Shown: piece by piece, positions 1 to 7,359 of the stretch
Layout of the letters: each line of letters starts with the position of its first letter
Numbering within the stretch: the first letter of the stretch is position 1
Assembly (NCBI GenBank): GCA_947176675.1
Contig: CAMWRN010000080.1
Location: 1-8,916, forward strand
Length of the DNA: 8,916 nt
Direction: 5' to 3'
From: an uncultured Clostridia bacterium
GTDB lineage: Bacteria; Bacillota; Clostridia; Oscillospirales; Ruminococcaceae
Notes under the pieces: generated by a model
The model's database searches: none
Told to the model about the DNA's origin: nothing
Seen by the model: the letters and a program-made list of their open reading frames with translations, nothing else
Translations under genes and position numbers: made by a program

Positions 1-2
1 AG

Positions 3-710
3 ATAGAGATATGTGTTTCCGATGAACATAAATTCGGCACAGACGCATTTTTGCTTGCGGACTTTTCCGCTCTCAGACACAAGGACAGGGTCTGTGATTT
101 GGGGACAGGCTGCGGGATAATACCTCTGCTTATGCAGATAAGCTTCGCTCCGAAAATAATTTACGGTGTTGACATACAGAGTCAGGCTATCGAGCAGTTG
201 AATATTTCCGTAGAAAGGAACAAGCTGGAAAATATCGTACCGATATGTGCTGACTTAAAGGAACTGTGGCAGGACGCACCGTTGGGCGGTCTAGACGTTG
301 TTACCTGCAATCCCCCCTACAAGGCGGCAAACGCGGGAATAGAAAGCTGTACTGATGCTCAGCGTATCGCGCGGCATGAGATACTCTGTGACATTTACGA
401 CGTGTGCAAAGCGGCGGAAAGACTGCTTAAATTCGGAGGTAAGCTATGTCTTTGCAACCGTCCGGAACGGCTTGCGGACGTTATTTCCGCTATGAGAAAA
501 AACAATATCGAACCCAAAAATCTGCGGTTTATCTGTAAAGACCCGCAGTCCGCGCCTTGGCTTTTCCTTATCGATGGAAGAAAGGGCGGCAAGCCGTTTC
601 TAAAAGTCCTGCCGCAGCTCTATATAAACGGTGCGGAGGGATTTTCCGAAGAAATGCTGAACATTTACGGCGGCGGGAAAACAAACAATTACCTGAAAGA
701 AAAGGATTGA
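3..710 (+). CDS. TrmN6/YabB-type tRNA1(Val) adenine-N6 methyltransferase, 5' partial
   Basis: Class I SAM-dependent N6-adenine methyltransferase; the likely role is m6A37 in tRNA(Val), a cytosolic tRNA modification. The SAM-binding motif DLGTGCG is encoded at 96-116, and the amino-methyltransferase motif NPPY, which holds the target adenine, at 309-320. The frame is open from position 3 to the TGA at 708-710. The codons before the first candidate start (TTG at 51) read HKFGTDAFLLADF, which is conserved family sequence, so the true start is upstream of the window and TTG 51 is not it. About 235 codons are visible, and only the extreme N-terminus is missing. In Bacillus the relative YabB sits just upstream of yabC (rsmI), with yazA between them. 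Here rsmI follows after 4 bases with no yazA, which supports the family call. The exact RNA target is inferred from family; a related adenine or glutamine methyltransferase is less likely. Confidence 0.85.
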   Translation: MEICVSDEHKFGTDAFLLADFSALRHKDRVCDLGTGCGIIPLLMQISFAPKIIYGVDIQSQAIEQLNISVERNKLENIVPICADLKELWQDAPLGGLDVVTCNPPYKAANAGIESCTDAQRIARHEILCDIYDVCKAAERLLKFGGKLCLCNRPERLADVISAMRKNNIEPKNLRFICKDPQSAPWLFLIDGRKGGKPFLKVLPQLYINGAEGFSEEMLNIYGGGKTNNYLKEKD

Positions 711-714
711 TTTT

Positions 715-1551
715 ATGTCTGAAAATTTCGGACAGCTTTTTGTTGTGGGAACCCCTATCGGAAATCTGGGAGATATTACCTACCGTGCGGTGGAAACGCT
801 GAAAAGCGTGGATTTTATCTGTGCGGAGGATACTCGTGTCACCGTAAAGCTTTTGAACCATTATGAGATAAAAAAGCCGCTGGTCAGCTATCATGAGCAT
901 TCGGCAAGGCAGGTGTCTGAAAGTATTGTCAGCCGCATTTTGGCGGGAGAGAACTGTGCGGTGGTTTCCGATGCGGGAATGCCATGCATTTCTGACCCCG
1001 GCGAAGATCTGGTAAGACGGTGCATTGAAAGCGGTATAGTCGTGACAGTTGTTCCCGGACCTACGGCCATGGCTTCTGCTGTTGCGGTCAGCGGACTTTC
1101 GACCTCGCGCTTCAGCTTTGAGGGATTTCTCTCGGTTACGAAAAAACAGCGGTTCTCACATCTTCAGTCTGTAGCGAACGATACGCGCACACTGATATTC
1201 TACGAAGCTCCCCACAAGCTTGTAAGCACTCTTGAGGATATGCTTGAATATTTCGGGGACAGGAAAATCTCGCTCTGCCGCGAGCTTACCAAGGTTTACG
1301 AGGAAGTCATACGCACAACGATATCGGGAGCGATAGAGTACTACAGCGAGAAAAATCCTAAGGGGGAGTACGTTCTTGTTGTGGAGGGCTGCTCCGAGGA
1401 AAAAGCCTTTGAGGGACTCACCTTGGAGGACGCTGTTAACGAAGCGAGGCGGCTTATTGACAGCGGAATGCGAGCTGTGGACGCCTGCAAGGAAGCAGCT
1501 AAGGTCACCGGCTATAAAAAAAGTGAAATATACTCAAAAATCCAAGGGTAA
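715..1551 (+). CDS. rsmI: 16S rRNA (cytidine(1402)-2'-O)-methyltransferase RsmI
   Basis: Methylates the 2'-O of C1402 in the decoding centre of 16S rRNA using SAM, helping to shape the P site. The 278-residue product matches the family length. Visible motifs are GTPIGNLGD (12-20), AEDTR (37-41), SDAGMPCISDPG (85-96), PGPTA (114-118) and YEAPHKL (163-169), all characteristic of the RsmI branch of tetrapyrrole-methylase-fold enzymes. The C-terminus (GYKKSEIYSKI) is the usual small helical tail. The ATG at 715 has an AAGG at 702-705 with 9-base spacing, inside the end of the preceding methyltransferase gene, so the two are probably co-transcribed and translationally linked. Identification is firm. 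Confidence 0.96.
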   Translation: MSENFGQLFVVGTPIGNLGDITYRAVETLKSVDFICAEDTRVTVKLLNHYEIKKPLVSYHEHSARQVSESIVSRILAGENCAVVSDAGMPCISDPGEDLVRRCIESGIVVTVVPGPTAMASAVAVSGLSTSRFSFEGFLSVTKKQRFSHLQSVANDTRTLIFYEAPHKLVSTLEDMLEYFGDRKISLCRELTKVYEEVIRTTISGAIEYYSEKNPKGEYVLVVEGCSEEKAFEGLTLEDAVNEARRLIDSGMRAVDACKEAAKVTGYKKSEIYSKIQG

Positions 1552-1560
1552 GGGAGAACG

Positions 1561-1980
1561 GTGAAGATGACGGTACGCATAGGAACGAAAGCAGACAAAA
1601 CTAAAATTATCGGCATACGTCCGCAGGCAGAAGGATATTTTTCCGATGGGGGATATTTTGTCGCTGCCGAGGAGAACGGTACGGTCGCAGGCTTTGCGGC
1701 GGTGTTTTCAAGGGACATTCCAGCTCCAGTGCAGGGAAGAGAGGCTTTTATAAATCTGATAGAGGTCTTTGAAGAACACCAAGGAAAAGGCACGGCGACG
1801 CTGCTGGTGCAGGAAATATTGAAAATGGAAAAAGCCAAAGGCACATATCAGGTCAGAGCCTACTGCGATATAAAAAATTCCGCGTCACATGCTTTGTGGA
1901 TTAAAAACAAATTTGGGATATCTCCCGTGAAAATGTCCGACGGAACGATTTTGGGGTCGTTTGTAACGTATGTTTTGTAA
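1561..1980 (+). CDS. GNAT family N-acetyltransferase, substrate unknown
   Basis: Predicted cytosolic acetyl-CoA-dependent acetyltransferase of 139 residues, a typical single-domain GNAT length. The acetyl-CoA pyrophosphate-binding motif A is visible as HQGKGTA (73-79 from the GTG start), followed by the usual helix. The C-terminal SHALWIKNKFG segment matches the Asn/Ala-rich motif B helix and the turn before the last strand. Upstream, GYFVAAEENGTVAGFAAVF forms the expected beta hairpin. The start is ambiguous: GTG 1561 lies 4 bases after AGGGAG (1551-1556), while ATG 1567 lies 10 bases after it. The gene begins 9 bases after the rsmI stop, so the two are probably one transcript. It could modify a small molecule, a protein N-terminus or an antibiotic; nothing in the sequence decides. 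It does not look like RimI by sequence pattern, but that has not been tested. Confidence 0.85.
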   Translation: MKMTVRIGTKADKTKIIGIRPQAEGYFSDGGYFVAAEENGTVAGFAAVFSRDIPAPVQGREAFINLIEVFEEHQGKGTATLLVQEILKMEKAKGTYQVRAYCDIKNSASHALWIKNKFGISPVKMSDGTILGSFVTYVL

Positions 1981-2009
1981 ATTTATTTGTGAATTTTTTC
2001 CGTTTTCTC

Positions 2010-2038
2010 TTTACATATGGCTGAAATTGGTGTAAAAT
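2010..2038 (+). promoter_or_regulatory. Sigma-A-type promoter upstream of pyrH
   Basis: TTTACA at 2010-2015 and TAAAAT at 2033-2038 are separated by exactly 17 bases, each one mismatch from the TTGACA/TATAAT consensus. They lie in the AT-rich 80-base gap after the GNAT gene. The predicted transcription start is near 2045, giving a leader of about 37 bases before the pyrH ATG at 2082. This is the best promoter-like sequence found in an intergenic gap here and the natural start of the pyrH-to-ispG transcript. No clear terminator precedes it, so read-through from rsmI remains possible. Confidence 0.65.
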
Positions 2039-2063
2039 AAATTAGATACTATATTGTCAGATG

Positions 2064-2072
2064 AAAGGGCGG
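2064..2072 (+). promoter_or_regulatory. Ribosome binding site that fixes the pyrH start
   Basis: The sequence AAAGGGCGG lies 9 bases before the ATG at 2082. It lies inside the reading frame opened by the earlier in-frame ATG at 2061, which has no Shine-Dalgarno match upstream. This makes 2082 the preferred start. A very similar AAAGGCGG precedes ispG at 8483-8490. Confidence 0.7.
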
Positions 2073-2081
2073 TCGACGATT

Positions 2082-2813
2082 ATGTCGGAAAATCTTGAAC
2101 AACAGCAGCCAAAGTACAAACGAGTCCTCCTTAAACTCAGCGGAGAGGCTCTTGCGGGTGAAAAGAAGATTGGATTGGATTATTCCATTATTACCAAAAT
2201 TTGTGAAAGCATTAAAAAGTGTACCGATATAGGCGTTGAGATCGGTATCGTTGTGGGCGGAGGAAACTTCTGGCGTGGACGTTCCAGCGGCGCAATGGAC
2301 AGAACTCGCGCAGACCACATAGGTATGCTTGCTACAACGATGAACGCGCTTGCGGTTGCGGATGTGCTTGAATCTCTAGGCGTGGATGTAAGAGTTCAGA
2401 CCGCCATTGCAATGCATCAGGTCGCGGAACCGTACATCAGGAACAAAGCCGTAAGGCATATGGAAAAGGGCAGAGTGGTTATTTTCGGCTGCGGTACGGG
2501 AAATCCGTTCTTCTCAACTGATACGGCTTCAACACTGAGAGCCGCCGAAATTGAAGCGGATATTGTCCTGAAAGCCACTATGGTTGACGGAGTTTACGAT
2601 AAAGACCCCAACAAGTACGACGACGCAGTAAAATTTGATGAACTCAGCTTCAACGACATTCTGGTAAAAAATCTTGCGGTCATGGACAGTACGGCCGCTT
2701 CCATGTGTAAGGACAACAATATCCCTATTTTGGTGTTTAATCTTAAACGTCCTGACAATATTTACGACGCGTGCGTGGGCAAGAGCGTAGGAACGCTTGT
2801 TATTGACCGTTAA
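2082..2813 (+). CDS. pyrH: UMP kinase PyrH
   Basis: Phosphorylates UMP to UDP with ATP, the first committed step from UMP to UTP/CTP. It is a cytosolic hexamer of the amino-acid-kinase fold in bacteria. With the start at ATG 2082 the product is 243 residues, the usual family length. Motifs are KLSGEAL (18-24), GGGNFWRG (59-66), the GTGNPFFSTDTA segment (138-149) and DGVYDKDP (169-176, ATP/base binding). The in-frame ATG at 2061 would add seven residues but lacks a binding site, and the real site lies between the two. In many Firmicutes pyrH follows rpsB-tsf; here it has its own promoter after a GNAT gene. UTP feedback is known for the family but cannot be read from this sequence. Confidence 0.96.
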   Translation: MSENLEQQQPKYKRVLLKLSGEALAGEKKIGLDYSIITKICESIKKCTDIGVEIGIVVGGGNFWRGRSSGAMDRTRADHIGMLATTMNALAVADVLESLGVDVRVQTAIAMHQVAEPYIRNKAVRHMEKGRVVIFGCGTGNPFFSTDTASTLRAAEIEADIVLKATMVDGVYDKDPNKYDDAVKFDELSFNDILVKNLAVMDSTAASMCKDNNIPILVFNLKRPDNIYDACVGKSVGTLVIDR

Positions 2814-2900
2814 CAAGATAAATCTAAAATATAGCGGGCGCTGTCTGCGGCAGGGACTGATTCCGCGAAAAATCTTACTGTCGGGAAGAGGAGAATTTTT

Positions 2901-3455
2901 ATGAACGAACAAATCAAAAACGCGGAAAGCAAAATGGAAAAATGCATTAAAAGTCTTGAACACGAGTTTTCTACCATAAGAGCAGGACGGGCTAATCCCG
3001 CTGTTCTGGACAAGGTGCTGGTGGACTATTACGGAACTCCCACTCCCGTTCAGCAGATGGCTGCTATCTCTGTTGTTGAGGCGAGAAATCTTCTTATTCA
3101 GCCTTGGGACGCTTCCCAACTTAAGGCTATTGAAAAGGCTATTATAAATTCGGATATAGGAATTACTCCAACAAACGACGGTAAAGCACTCAGACTGGCG
3201 TTCCCTCAGCCTACCGAGGATCGCCGCAAGGAGCTTGTAAAGCAGATCAAGAAGTTCGGCGAGGAAGCTAAGGTCACTCTCAGAAACGTAAGACGTGATA
3301 CTCTTGAAAAATTCAAGACAATGAAAAAGAACAGCGAGATCACCGAGGATGATATGAAGGGTCTTGAAAAGGATATCCAGAAGCTTACCGACAAGTTCTG
3401 CGACACCGTTGATTCAACCGTTGCGGATAAGGAAAAAGAGATCATGTCTATCTGA
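2901..3455 (+). CDS. frr: Ribosome recycling factor
   Basis: With EF-G, splits the post-termination ribosome so subunits can be reused; cytosolic and normally essential. The 184-residue product matches the family (about 185). Conserved blocks are RAGRANP (27-33), YYGTPTP (43-49, start of the domain II beta region), the SDIGITPTNDGKALRL block and RNVRRD (128-133, in the C-terminal helix of domain I). AGGAG at 2889-2893 sits 7 bases before the ATG. An 87-base gap separates it from pyrH; I saw no convincing promoter or terminator in that gap, so co-transcription is likely. The pyrH-frr pair is one of the most conserved bacterial gene pairs. Confidence 0.97.
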   Translation: MNEQIKNAESKMEKCIKSLEHEFSTIRAGRANPAVLDKVLVDYYGTPTPVQQMAAISVVEARNLLIQPWDASQLKAIEKAIINSDIGITPTNDGKALRLAFPQPTEDRRKELVKQIKKFGEEAKVTLRNVRRDTLEKFKTMKKNSEITEDDMKGLEKDIQKLTDKFCDTVDSTVADKEKEIMSI

Positions 3456-3463
3456 CATCTTAC

Positions 3464-3468
3464 AGGAG
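3464..3468 (+). promoter_or_regulatory. Ribosome binding site that fixes the uppS TTG start
   Basis: A full AGGAG lies 6 bases upstream of TTG 3475, in the 19-base gap after the frr stop. There is no in-frame ATG between here and the conserved catalytic block, so this site argues strongly for TTG initiation. The longer open frame reaching back to 3364 overlaps frr and is not needed. Confidence 0.75.
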
Positions 3469-3474
3469 AACGGA

Positions 3475-4188
3475 TTGATTACAGTTAATAAAGAGAATCT
3501 GCCCGTCCATATAGGCTTTATTATGGATGGAAACGGCAGATGGGCGCAGAAACGCGGTCTGCCGAGAAAGTTCGGACACCGCGAGGGTGCGGCGGCATTC
3601 AGAAAGATAGCGCGTTATTGCAAGAAAATAGGCATCAGGTATATTACATTTTACGCGTTTTCCACCGAAAACTGGAGCAGACCTAAGGACGAGATAGACG
3701 AGCTTATGAAGCTTTTCGGTGAGTACATTGATGAAGTAAGCGACTATGCCGAAGAAAACACACGGCTGATCTTTTTAGGCGACAAATCTGCTTTTGGGAA
3801 GGAAATGGCGGATAAAATGTCAGAACTGGAAAGGAATTCCCGCGATTTCAGCGATATGACTCTTATGCTTGCTATGAACTACGGCGGGCGGAACGATATT
3901 GTTCATGCGGCAAGGCAGATCGCTGCTATGGTCGAAAACAAGGAGATCAGACATACTGACGTGGATGAGTCGCTTATTTCGGGACTTCTCTACACCGGCG
4001 GTATCCCTGACGCTGACCTTATTATACGTCCGAGCGGAGAAAAAAGGCTGTCAAACTTTTTGATCTGGCAGTCTGCCTATGCGGAATTATACTTTACTGA
4101 TGTGTTATGGCCTGACTTTACTCCTAAAGAGCTTGACAAGGCTCTTGAGGATTTTGCATCAAGAAAGAGACGTTTTGGCGGAGTGTGA
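3475..4188 (+). CDS. uppS: Isoprenyl transferase (undecaprenyl diphosphate synthase)
   Basis: A cis-prenyltransferase that condenses isopentenyl diphosphate onto farnesyl diphosphate to make undecaprenyl diphosphate, the lipid carrier for peptidoglycan and other wall polymers. It is cytosolic or membrane-peripheral. With TTG 3475 the product is 237 residues, close to the usual 240-250. Signatures are HIGFIMDGNGRWA (12-24) with the catalytic Mg-binding Asp18, TFYAFSTENW, YGGRNDI (136-142) and RPSGEKRLSNF (185-195), where the Arg/Ser residues bind IPP diphosphate. The frame extends to 3364, but that part overlaps frr and its translation shows no family similarity. The TTG start with a strong AGGAG may set moderate translation. 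The stop overlaps a possible cdsA GTG start by four bases. Confidence 0.94.
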   Translation: MITVNKENLPVHIGFIMDGNGRWAQKRGLPRKFGHREGAAAFRKIARYCKKIGIRYITFYAFSTENWSRPKDEIDELMKLFGEYIDEVSDYAEENTRLIFLGDKSAFGKEMADKMSELERNSRDFSDMTLMLAMNYGGRNDIVHAARQIAAMVENKEIRHTDVDESLISGLLYTGGIPDADLIIRPSGEKRLSNFLIWQSAYAELYFTDVLWPDFTPKELDKALEDFASRKRRFGGV

Positions 4189-5075
4189 CTGAGAGCGGTT
4201 TTAACATACAAAAGCAAATTTTACGGAAAAGGATGATAGGAATAATGGTTACCCGAATTATTACAGCGGTGGTCGGAATAGCGATAGCGATAGGCGTGCT
4301 GTTTTTGTCGGCGACCCCTGTTTTTAACCTTACCGTTTCTGCGATAGCCGTTATTATGCTGTATGAGCTTTTATCCGCCTGCAAATGTATTCAGCACAAG
4401 TTCCATAGCATCGTATGCGTTGTTTTTGCGGCTGTCATGCCTTTTCTTGTGGAATTTGAGGGAATGGAGATAAAGTACATCGTATCTACGTCCTGTATTT
4501 TTTTGGTATTTATCGGATATATCGCGGAGCACAAAACCATCTCCTTTGAAAAGATATGCTGTATGCTTGCGGTAACGCTTCTTACTACGCTGTCAATGTG
4601 CTGCCTTGTTTCCCTTAAAAATCTTGACGGGACTCATGGTGTATGTTATGTTATCTTATGTCTTGCGGGAGCATGGCTGGGGGATTCGGGCGCCTATTTT
4701 GTGGGAACGTTTTTCGGTAAGCACAAGCTTTGCCCCGAAATTTCCCCTAAAAAAACTGTTGAGGGTGCTATCGGCGGAGTTCTGACGGTCGGTTTGGTTT
4801 TTGCCGTCTACGCATTTTTCTATCGTATGGTCATGGGGTATCATGGTGTATCCTTTGAGGTAAACTATTTATATCTTGTACTTATGGGGATCATATGCGG
4901 TATACTCGGAATTGTGGGAGACCTTTCTGCTTCGCTTATAAAGCGGCAGTTCGGCATAAAGGATTTCGGAAACATAATGCCGGGTCACGGAGGGTTCATG
5001 GACAGGTTCGACAGCGTGCTTTTCGTCGCGCCGTTTATGATGTTCATGCTGAGCCACATTACTTTATTCAGATAA
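4185..5075 (+). CDS. cdsA: Phosphatidate cytidylyltransferase (CDP-diacylglycerol synthase)
   Basis: Makes CDP-diacylglycerol from phosphatidic acid and CTP, the branch point for bacterial phospholipids; an integral membrane enzyme. The protein is a series of hydrophobic segments, and its C-terminal part carries the full CdsA signature (about 250-276 from GTG 4185): SLIKR, then KDFG, then PGHGGFMDRFD, with the metal-binding Asp residues. The start is unsettled. GTG 4185 overlaps the uppS stop (GTGA) and suits coupled reinitiation, but its Shine-Dalgarno spacing is poor. ATG 4233 and ATG 4245 are in frame, and the family's usual N-terminus (Met, then TRIITAVV before the first membrane helix) fits 4245 best; AGGA lies 3 bases before it. 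The outer boundary is given here. The product is 296 residues from the GTG or 276 from 4245. The family call is firm. Confidence 0.93.
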   Translation: MTESGFNIQKQILRKRMIGIMVTRIITAVVGIAIAIGVLFLSATPVFNLTVSAIAVIMLYELLSACKCIQHKFHSIVCVVFAAVMPFLVEFEGMEIKYIVSTSCIFLVFIGYIAEHKTISFEKICCMLAVTLLTTLSMCCLVSLKNLDGTHGVCYVILCLAGAWLGDSGAYFVGTFFGKHKLCPEISPKKTVEGAIGGVLTVGLVFAVYAFFYRMVMGYHGVSFEVNYLYLVLMGIICGILGIVGDLSASLIKRQFGIKDFGNIMPGHGGFMDRFDSVLFVAPFMMFMLSHITLFR

Positions 5076-5087
5076 AAATTCGGACGG

Positions 5088-5129
5088 ATCGGGCGTACAA
5101 AAAAATTTGTACGCCTGATGTGTGTTTTT
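5088..5129 (+). terminator. Hairpin plus T run between cdsA and dxr (possible attenuator)
   Basis: Positions 5088-5101 pair with 5106-5119 over 14 bp, with one G-U wobble (5091:5116) and an AAAA loop (5102-5105). The RNA then runs GUGUG into five U (5125-5129). This is the layout of a Rho-independent terminator, although the U run starts five bases after the stem and is short, so partial termination or an mRNA processing or stability element is as likely. It lies 13 bases after the cdsA stop and 18 bases before the dxr GTG. No sigma-A-like promoter was recognised between the hairpin and dxr. Confidence 0.6.
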
Positions 5130-5146
5130 GAAAGGAATTTTTTGCG

Positions 5147-6292
5147 GTGAAAACTATTACATTGATCGGTTCTACGGGGTCTATCGGAAAGCAGACATTA
5201 GACGTTTGCCGTAAGCATAATATTACTGTAAAGGCTTTGGCGGCATACAGCAACACGACTTTGCTGGAAAGTCAGGCGAGAGAGTTTTTTCCCGAAAAAG
5301 TCTGTATTTACAGCGATGACTGTTATATTGAAATGCGGGAACGGCTTGCCGATACGGGGATAAAGGTTCTGTGCGGAATGGAGGGTCTGTGCGATATCGC
5401 GTCGGACAAGAGCGCCGATCTGTTTGTAAATTCCGTGGTCGGAATGGTGGGGCTGCTGCCAACGCTTACTGCAATTGAAAACGGCATAGACATTGCTCTT
5501 GCCAATAAGGAAACCCTTGTGGCGGGCGGACATATCGTTATGTCCGAGGCGAAAAAAAAGGGCGTGAAGATTTACCCGATAGACAGCGAGCATTCGGCTA
5601 TTTTTCAGTGTTTGCAGGGCAATGATCCCAAGCAGGTGAATAGGATAATCCTTACGGCTTCGGGAGGACCTTTTTTCGGCATGAGAAAATCCGAGCTTAC
5701 GGACGTTACTGTTGAGCAGGCGCTGAATCACCCTAACTGGTCTATGGGCAACAAAATTACCGTTGATTCCGCAACGCTTATGAACAAAGGTCTGGAATTT
5801 ATTGAAGCGAAATGGCTTTTCGGAGTAAGTCCGCGAAATATTGAGATTGTGGTGAACCGTGAAAGCGTTGTTCACTCGGCGGTGGAGTTCAAGGATTTCT
5901 CAGTCATTGCTCAAATGGGTGTTCCCGACATGAAGATACCTATCCAGTACGCTCTTTTGTATCCTCAGCGGGAGGAATGCGATGTAAAGCCATTATCATT
6001 TACAGACTATGGAACGCTTACTTTTTTCAAACCCGACTTCGAGACTTTTGATTGTCTGAGTGGCTGTATCGAGGCTATAAACCGCGGAGGTGCGTATCCT
6101 TGCATTGTGAACGCTGTAAATGAGGAAGCTGTGACGCTGTTCCTGAACAGAGAGATACCGTTTCTGAAGATAGGCGAACTGTTAAGGAAATCACTTGACA
6201 GCCTGCCGGAGATGCCGTCTGAGACCTATGAGGACATCAAAAGAGCCGAGATGGCCGCAAGAAATTTTGTCTTTAACGAATTAAATTTTTAA
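5147..6292 (+). CDS. dxr: 1-deoxy-D-xylulose 5-phosphate reductoisomerase
   Basis: Converts DXP to 2-C-methyl-D-erythritol 4-phosphate with NADPH, the committed step of the MEP isoprenoid pathway and the target of fosmidomycin; cytosolic dimer. The 381-residue product is family-typical. Visible are the NADPH-binding GSTGSIG (8-14), ANKETL (119-124), PIDSEHSA (144-151) with metal ligands Asp146 and Glu148, HPNWSMG (195-201, flexible loop) and NKGLEFIEA (213-221) with the third metal ligand Glu217. The start is GTG 5147; AAGGA at 5132-5136 lies 10 bases upstream, and the N-terminus begins right at the Rossmann strand as expected. Its output feeds UppS, encoded two genes upstream, through the later MEP steps. 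The hairpin before it may lower its transcription relative to cdsA. Confidence 0.96.
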   Translation: MKTITLIGSTGSIGKQTLDVCRKHNITVKALAAYSNTTLLESQAREFFPEKVCIYSDDCYIEMRERLADTGIKVLCGMEGLCDIASDKSADLFVNSVVGMVGLLPTLTAIENGIDIALANKETLVAGGHIVMSEAKKKGVKIYPIDSEHSAIFQCLQGNDPKQVNRIILTASGGPFFGMRKSELTDVTVEQALNHPNWSMGNKITVDSATLMNKGLEFIEAKWLFGVSPRNIEIVVNRESVVHSAVEFKDFSVIAQMGVPDMKIPIQYALLYPQREECDVKPLSFTDYGTLTFFKPDFETFDCLSGCIEAINRGGAYPCIVNAVNEEAVTLFLNREIPFLKIGELLRKSLDSLPEMPSETYEDIKRAEMAARNFVFNELNF

Positions 6293-6302
6293 GCGAGGTT
6301 TT

Positions 6303-7346
6303 ATGAATACTTTTTTATCAATATTGATTGCTGCTGTGTTTTTTTGTCTGATAATAATTATCCACGAGCTTGGACACTTTACAGTCGCAAAGCTTTGCGG
6401 TATAAGAGTAGACGAATTTGCAATAGGAATGGGTCCTGCAATATTTAAAAAACAGAAAGGCGAAACGCTTTACACTGTAAGACTGCTGCCGATAGGCGGT
6501 TTTTGTGCTATGGGAGAAGACGAGGAAAGGGAAACTCCCGATTCATTTCGTCAGAAGCCTGTATGGGCGAGAATGGCTACGATCGTGGCCGGTGCGGTAA
6601 TGAACCTTATTCTGGGATTTATCCTGTCAGCTGTTTTGCTTTTGGTTGACGGCGGGGCTGTGTCAACTAAAATCGTATGGTTTTCGGACGACGCGGTGAG
6701 TCCGCAGTACGGCTTGCAGCTTGAAGATACAATTGTAAAGATAAACGGTGTACGTGTTTTTTCCGTCAAGGATATAACCTATCAGCTTGGTAACGACGAG
6801 GACGGAGTCGTGGATTTTGGGGTTAAGCGCGGAGGCGAGACGGTTGCAGTAAACGGAGTCAAGTTTGCTGTGGAGACCGACAAAGAGACGGGAAAAAATA
6901 CTTTGCTGTACGACTTCAAGGTGCTGAAAGAGAATGTTACGCCTGCAAACATTTTTCCGTATGCGTTCAAAAATGCTGTTTACTATGGCAGGATTGTGCT
7001 TATGTCCTTAAGAGACATAATTGCGGGAAAGTATGGACTGAACGACTTACAGGGTCCTGTTGGCATTGTTACGGTTATCAGCGATGTGTCCGAACAAAGC
7101 GGCTTTGATTTCAGCTTTATTCTGGATATTGCAACTCTGGTAACGATTAATATCGGTATTTTTAACCTGCTTCCGCTTCCCGCATTGGACGGAGGACGGT
7201 TCATTTTCCTGCTTGTTGAAGCGATACGGCGCAAGTCCCTTAAAGCGGAGACTGAAGGTATGATACATTTTGTTGGATTTGCGGCGTTAATGCTGCTTAT
7301 GGTTTTTGTAACTTTCAACGATGTGAAAAATATTTTTGTAAAATAA
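6303..7346 (+). CDS. rseP: Site-2 intramembrane zinc metalloprotease RseP/RasP
   Basis: A membrane-embedded metalloprotease that cuts transmembrane substrates such as anti-sigma factors and leftover signal peptides. The first transmembrane helix contains the zinc motif HELGH (21-25, catalytic Glu22). A second hydrophobic segment lies near 95-115, and one PDZ domain follows at about 120-190 (the LQLEDTIVKINGVRV block). The third zinc ligand is Asp296 in the LPLPALDGG motif. A last hydrophobic helix ends the protein. The 347-residue length matches single-PDZ Gram-positive RasP proteins. GAGG at 6295-6298 lies 4 bases before the ATG, and the gap from dxr is 10 bases, so the two are surely co-transcribed. 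The natural substrate cannot be read from this window; no anti-sigma gene is present. Confidence 0.94.
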   Translation: MNTFLSILIAAVFFCLIIIIHELGHFTVAKLCGIRVDEFAIGMGPAIFKKQKGETLYTVRLLPIGGFCAMGEDEERETPDSFRQKPVWARMATIVAGAVMNLILGFILSAVLLLVDGGAVSTKIVWFSDDAVSPQYGLQLEDTIVKINGVRVFSVKDITYQLGNDEDGVVDFGVKRGGETVAVNGVKFAVETDKETGKNTLLYDFKVLKENVTPANIFPYAFKNAVYYGRIVLMSLRDIIAGKYGLNDLQGPVGIVTVISDVSEQSGFDFSFILDIATLVTINIGIFNLLPLPALDGGRFIFLLVEAIRRKSLKAETEGMIHFVGFAALMLLMVFVTFNDVKNIFVK

Positions 7347-7359
7347 TCGAGGGAGAAAA

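Noticed and set aside
51..53. TTG as the start of the first methyltransferase
   Set aside because: The frame is open back to position 3, and the codons before 51 encode conserved family residues, so the gene is truncated by the window edge.
2061..2063. ATG 2061 as the pyrH start
   Set aside because: No Shine-Dalgarno lies upstream, while AAAGGGCGG lies between it and ATG 2082 at normal spacing for the latter.
2814..2900. Structured RNA or terminator between pyrH and frr
   Set aside because: The GC-rich stretch near 2834-2874 offers only a 4-5 bp stem (GCGG with CCGC) with a 12-base loop and no T run.
3364..3474. N-terminal extension of UppS
   Set aside because: The stretch overlaps frr in another frame, reads as low-similarity basic sequence, and a well-placed binding site supports TTG 3475.
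5198..5875. A 225-codon open frame on the minus strand opposite dxr
   Set aside because: It lies wholly antisense to a well-supported enzyme gene, and its translation shows no recognisable domain. Long antisense frames often arise by chance opposite real genes.
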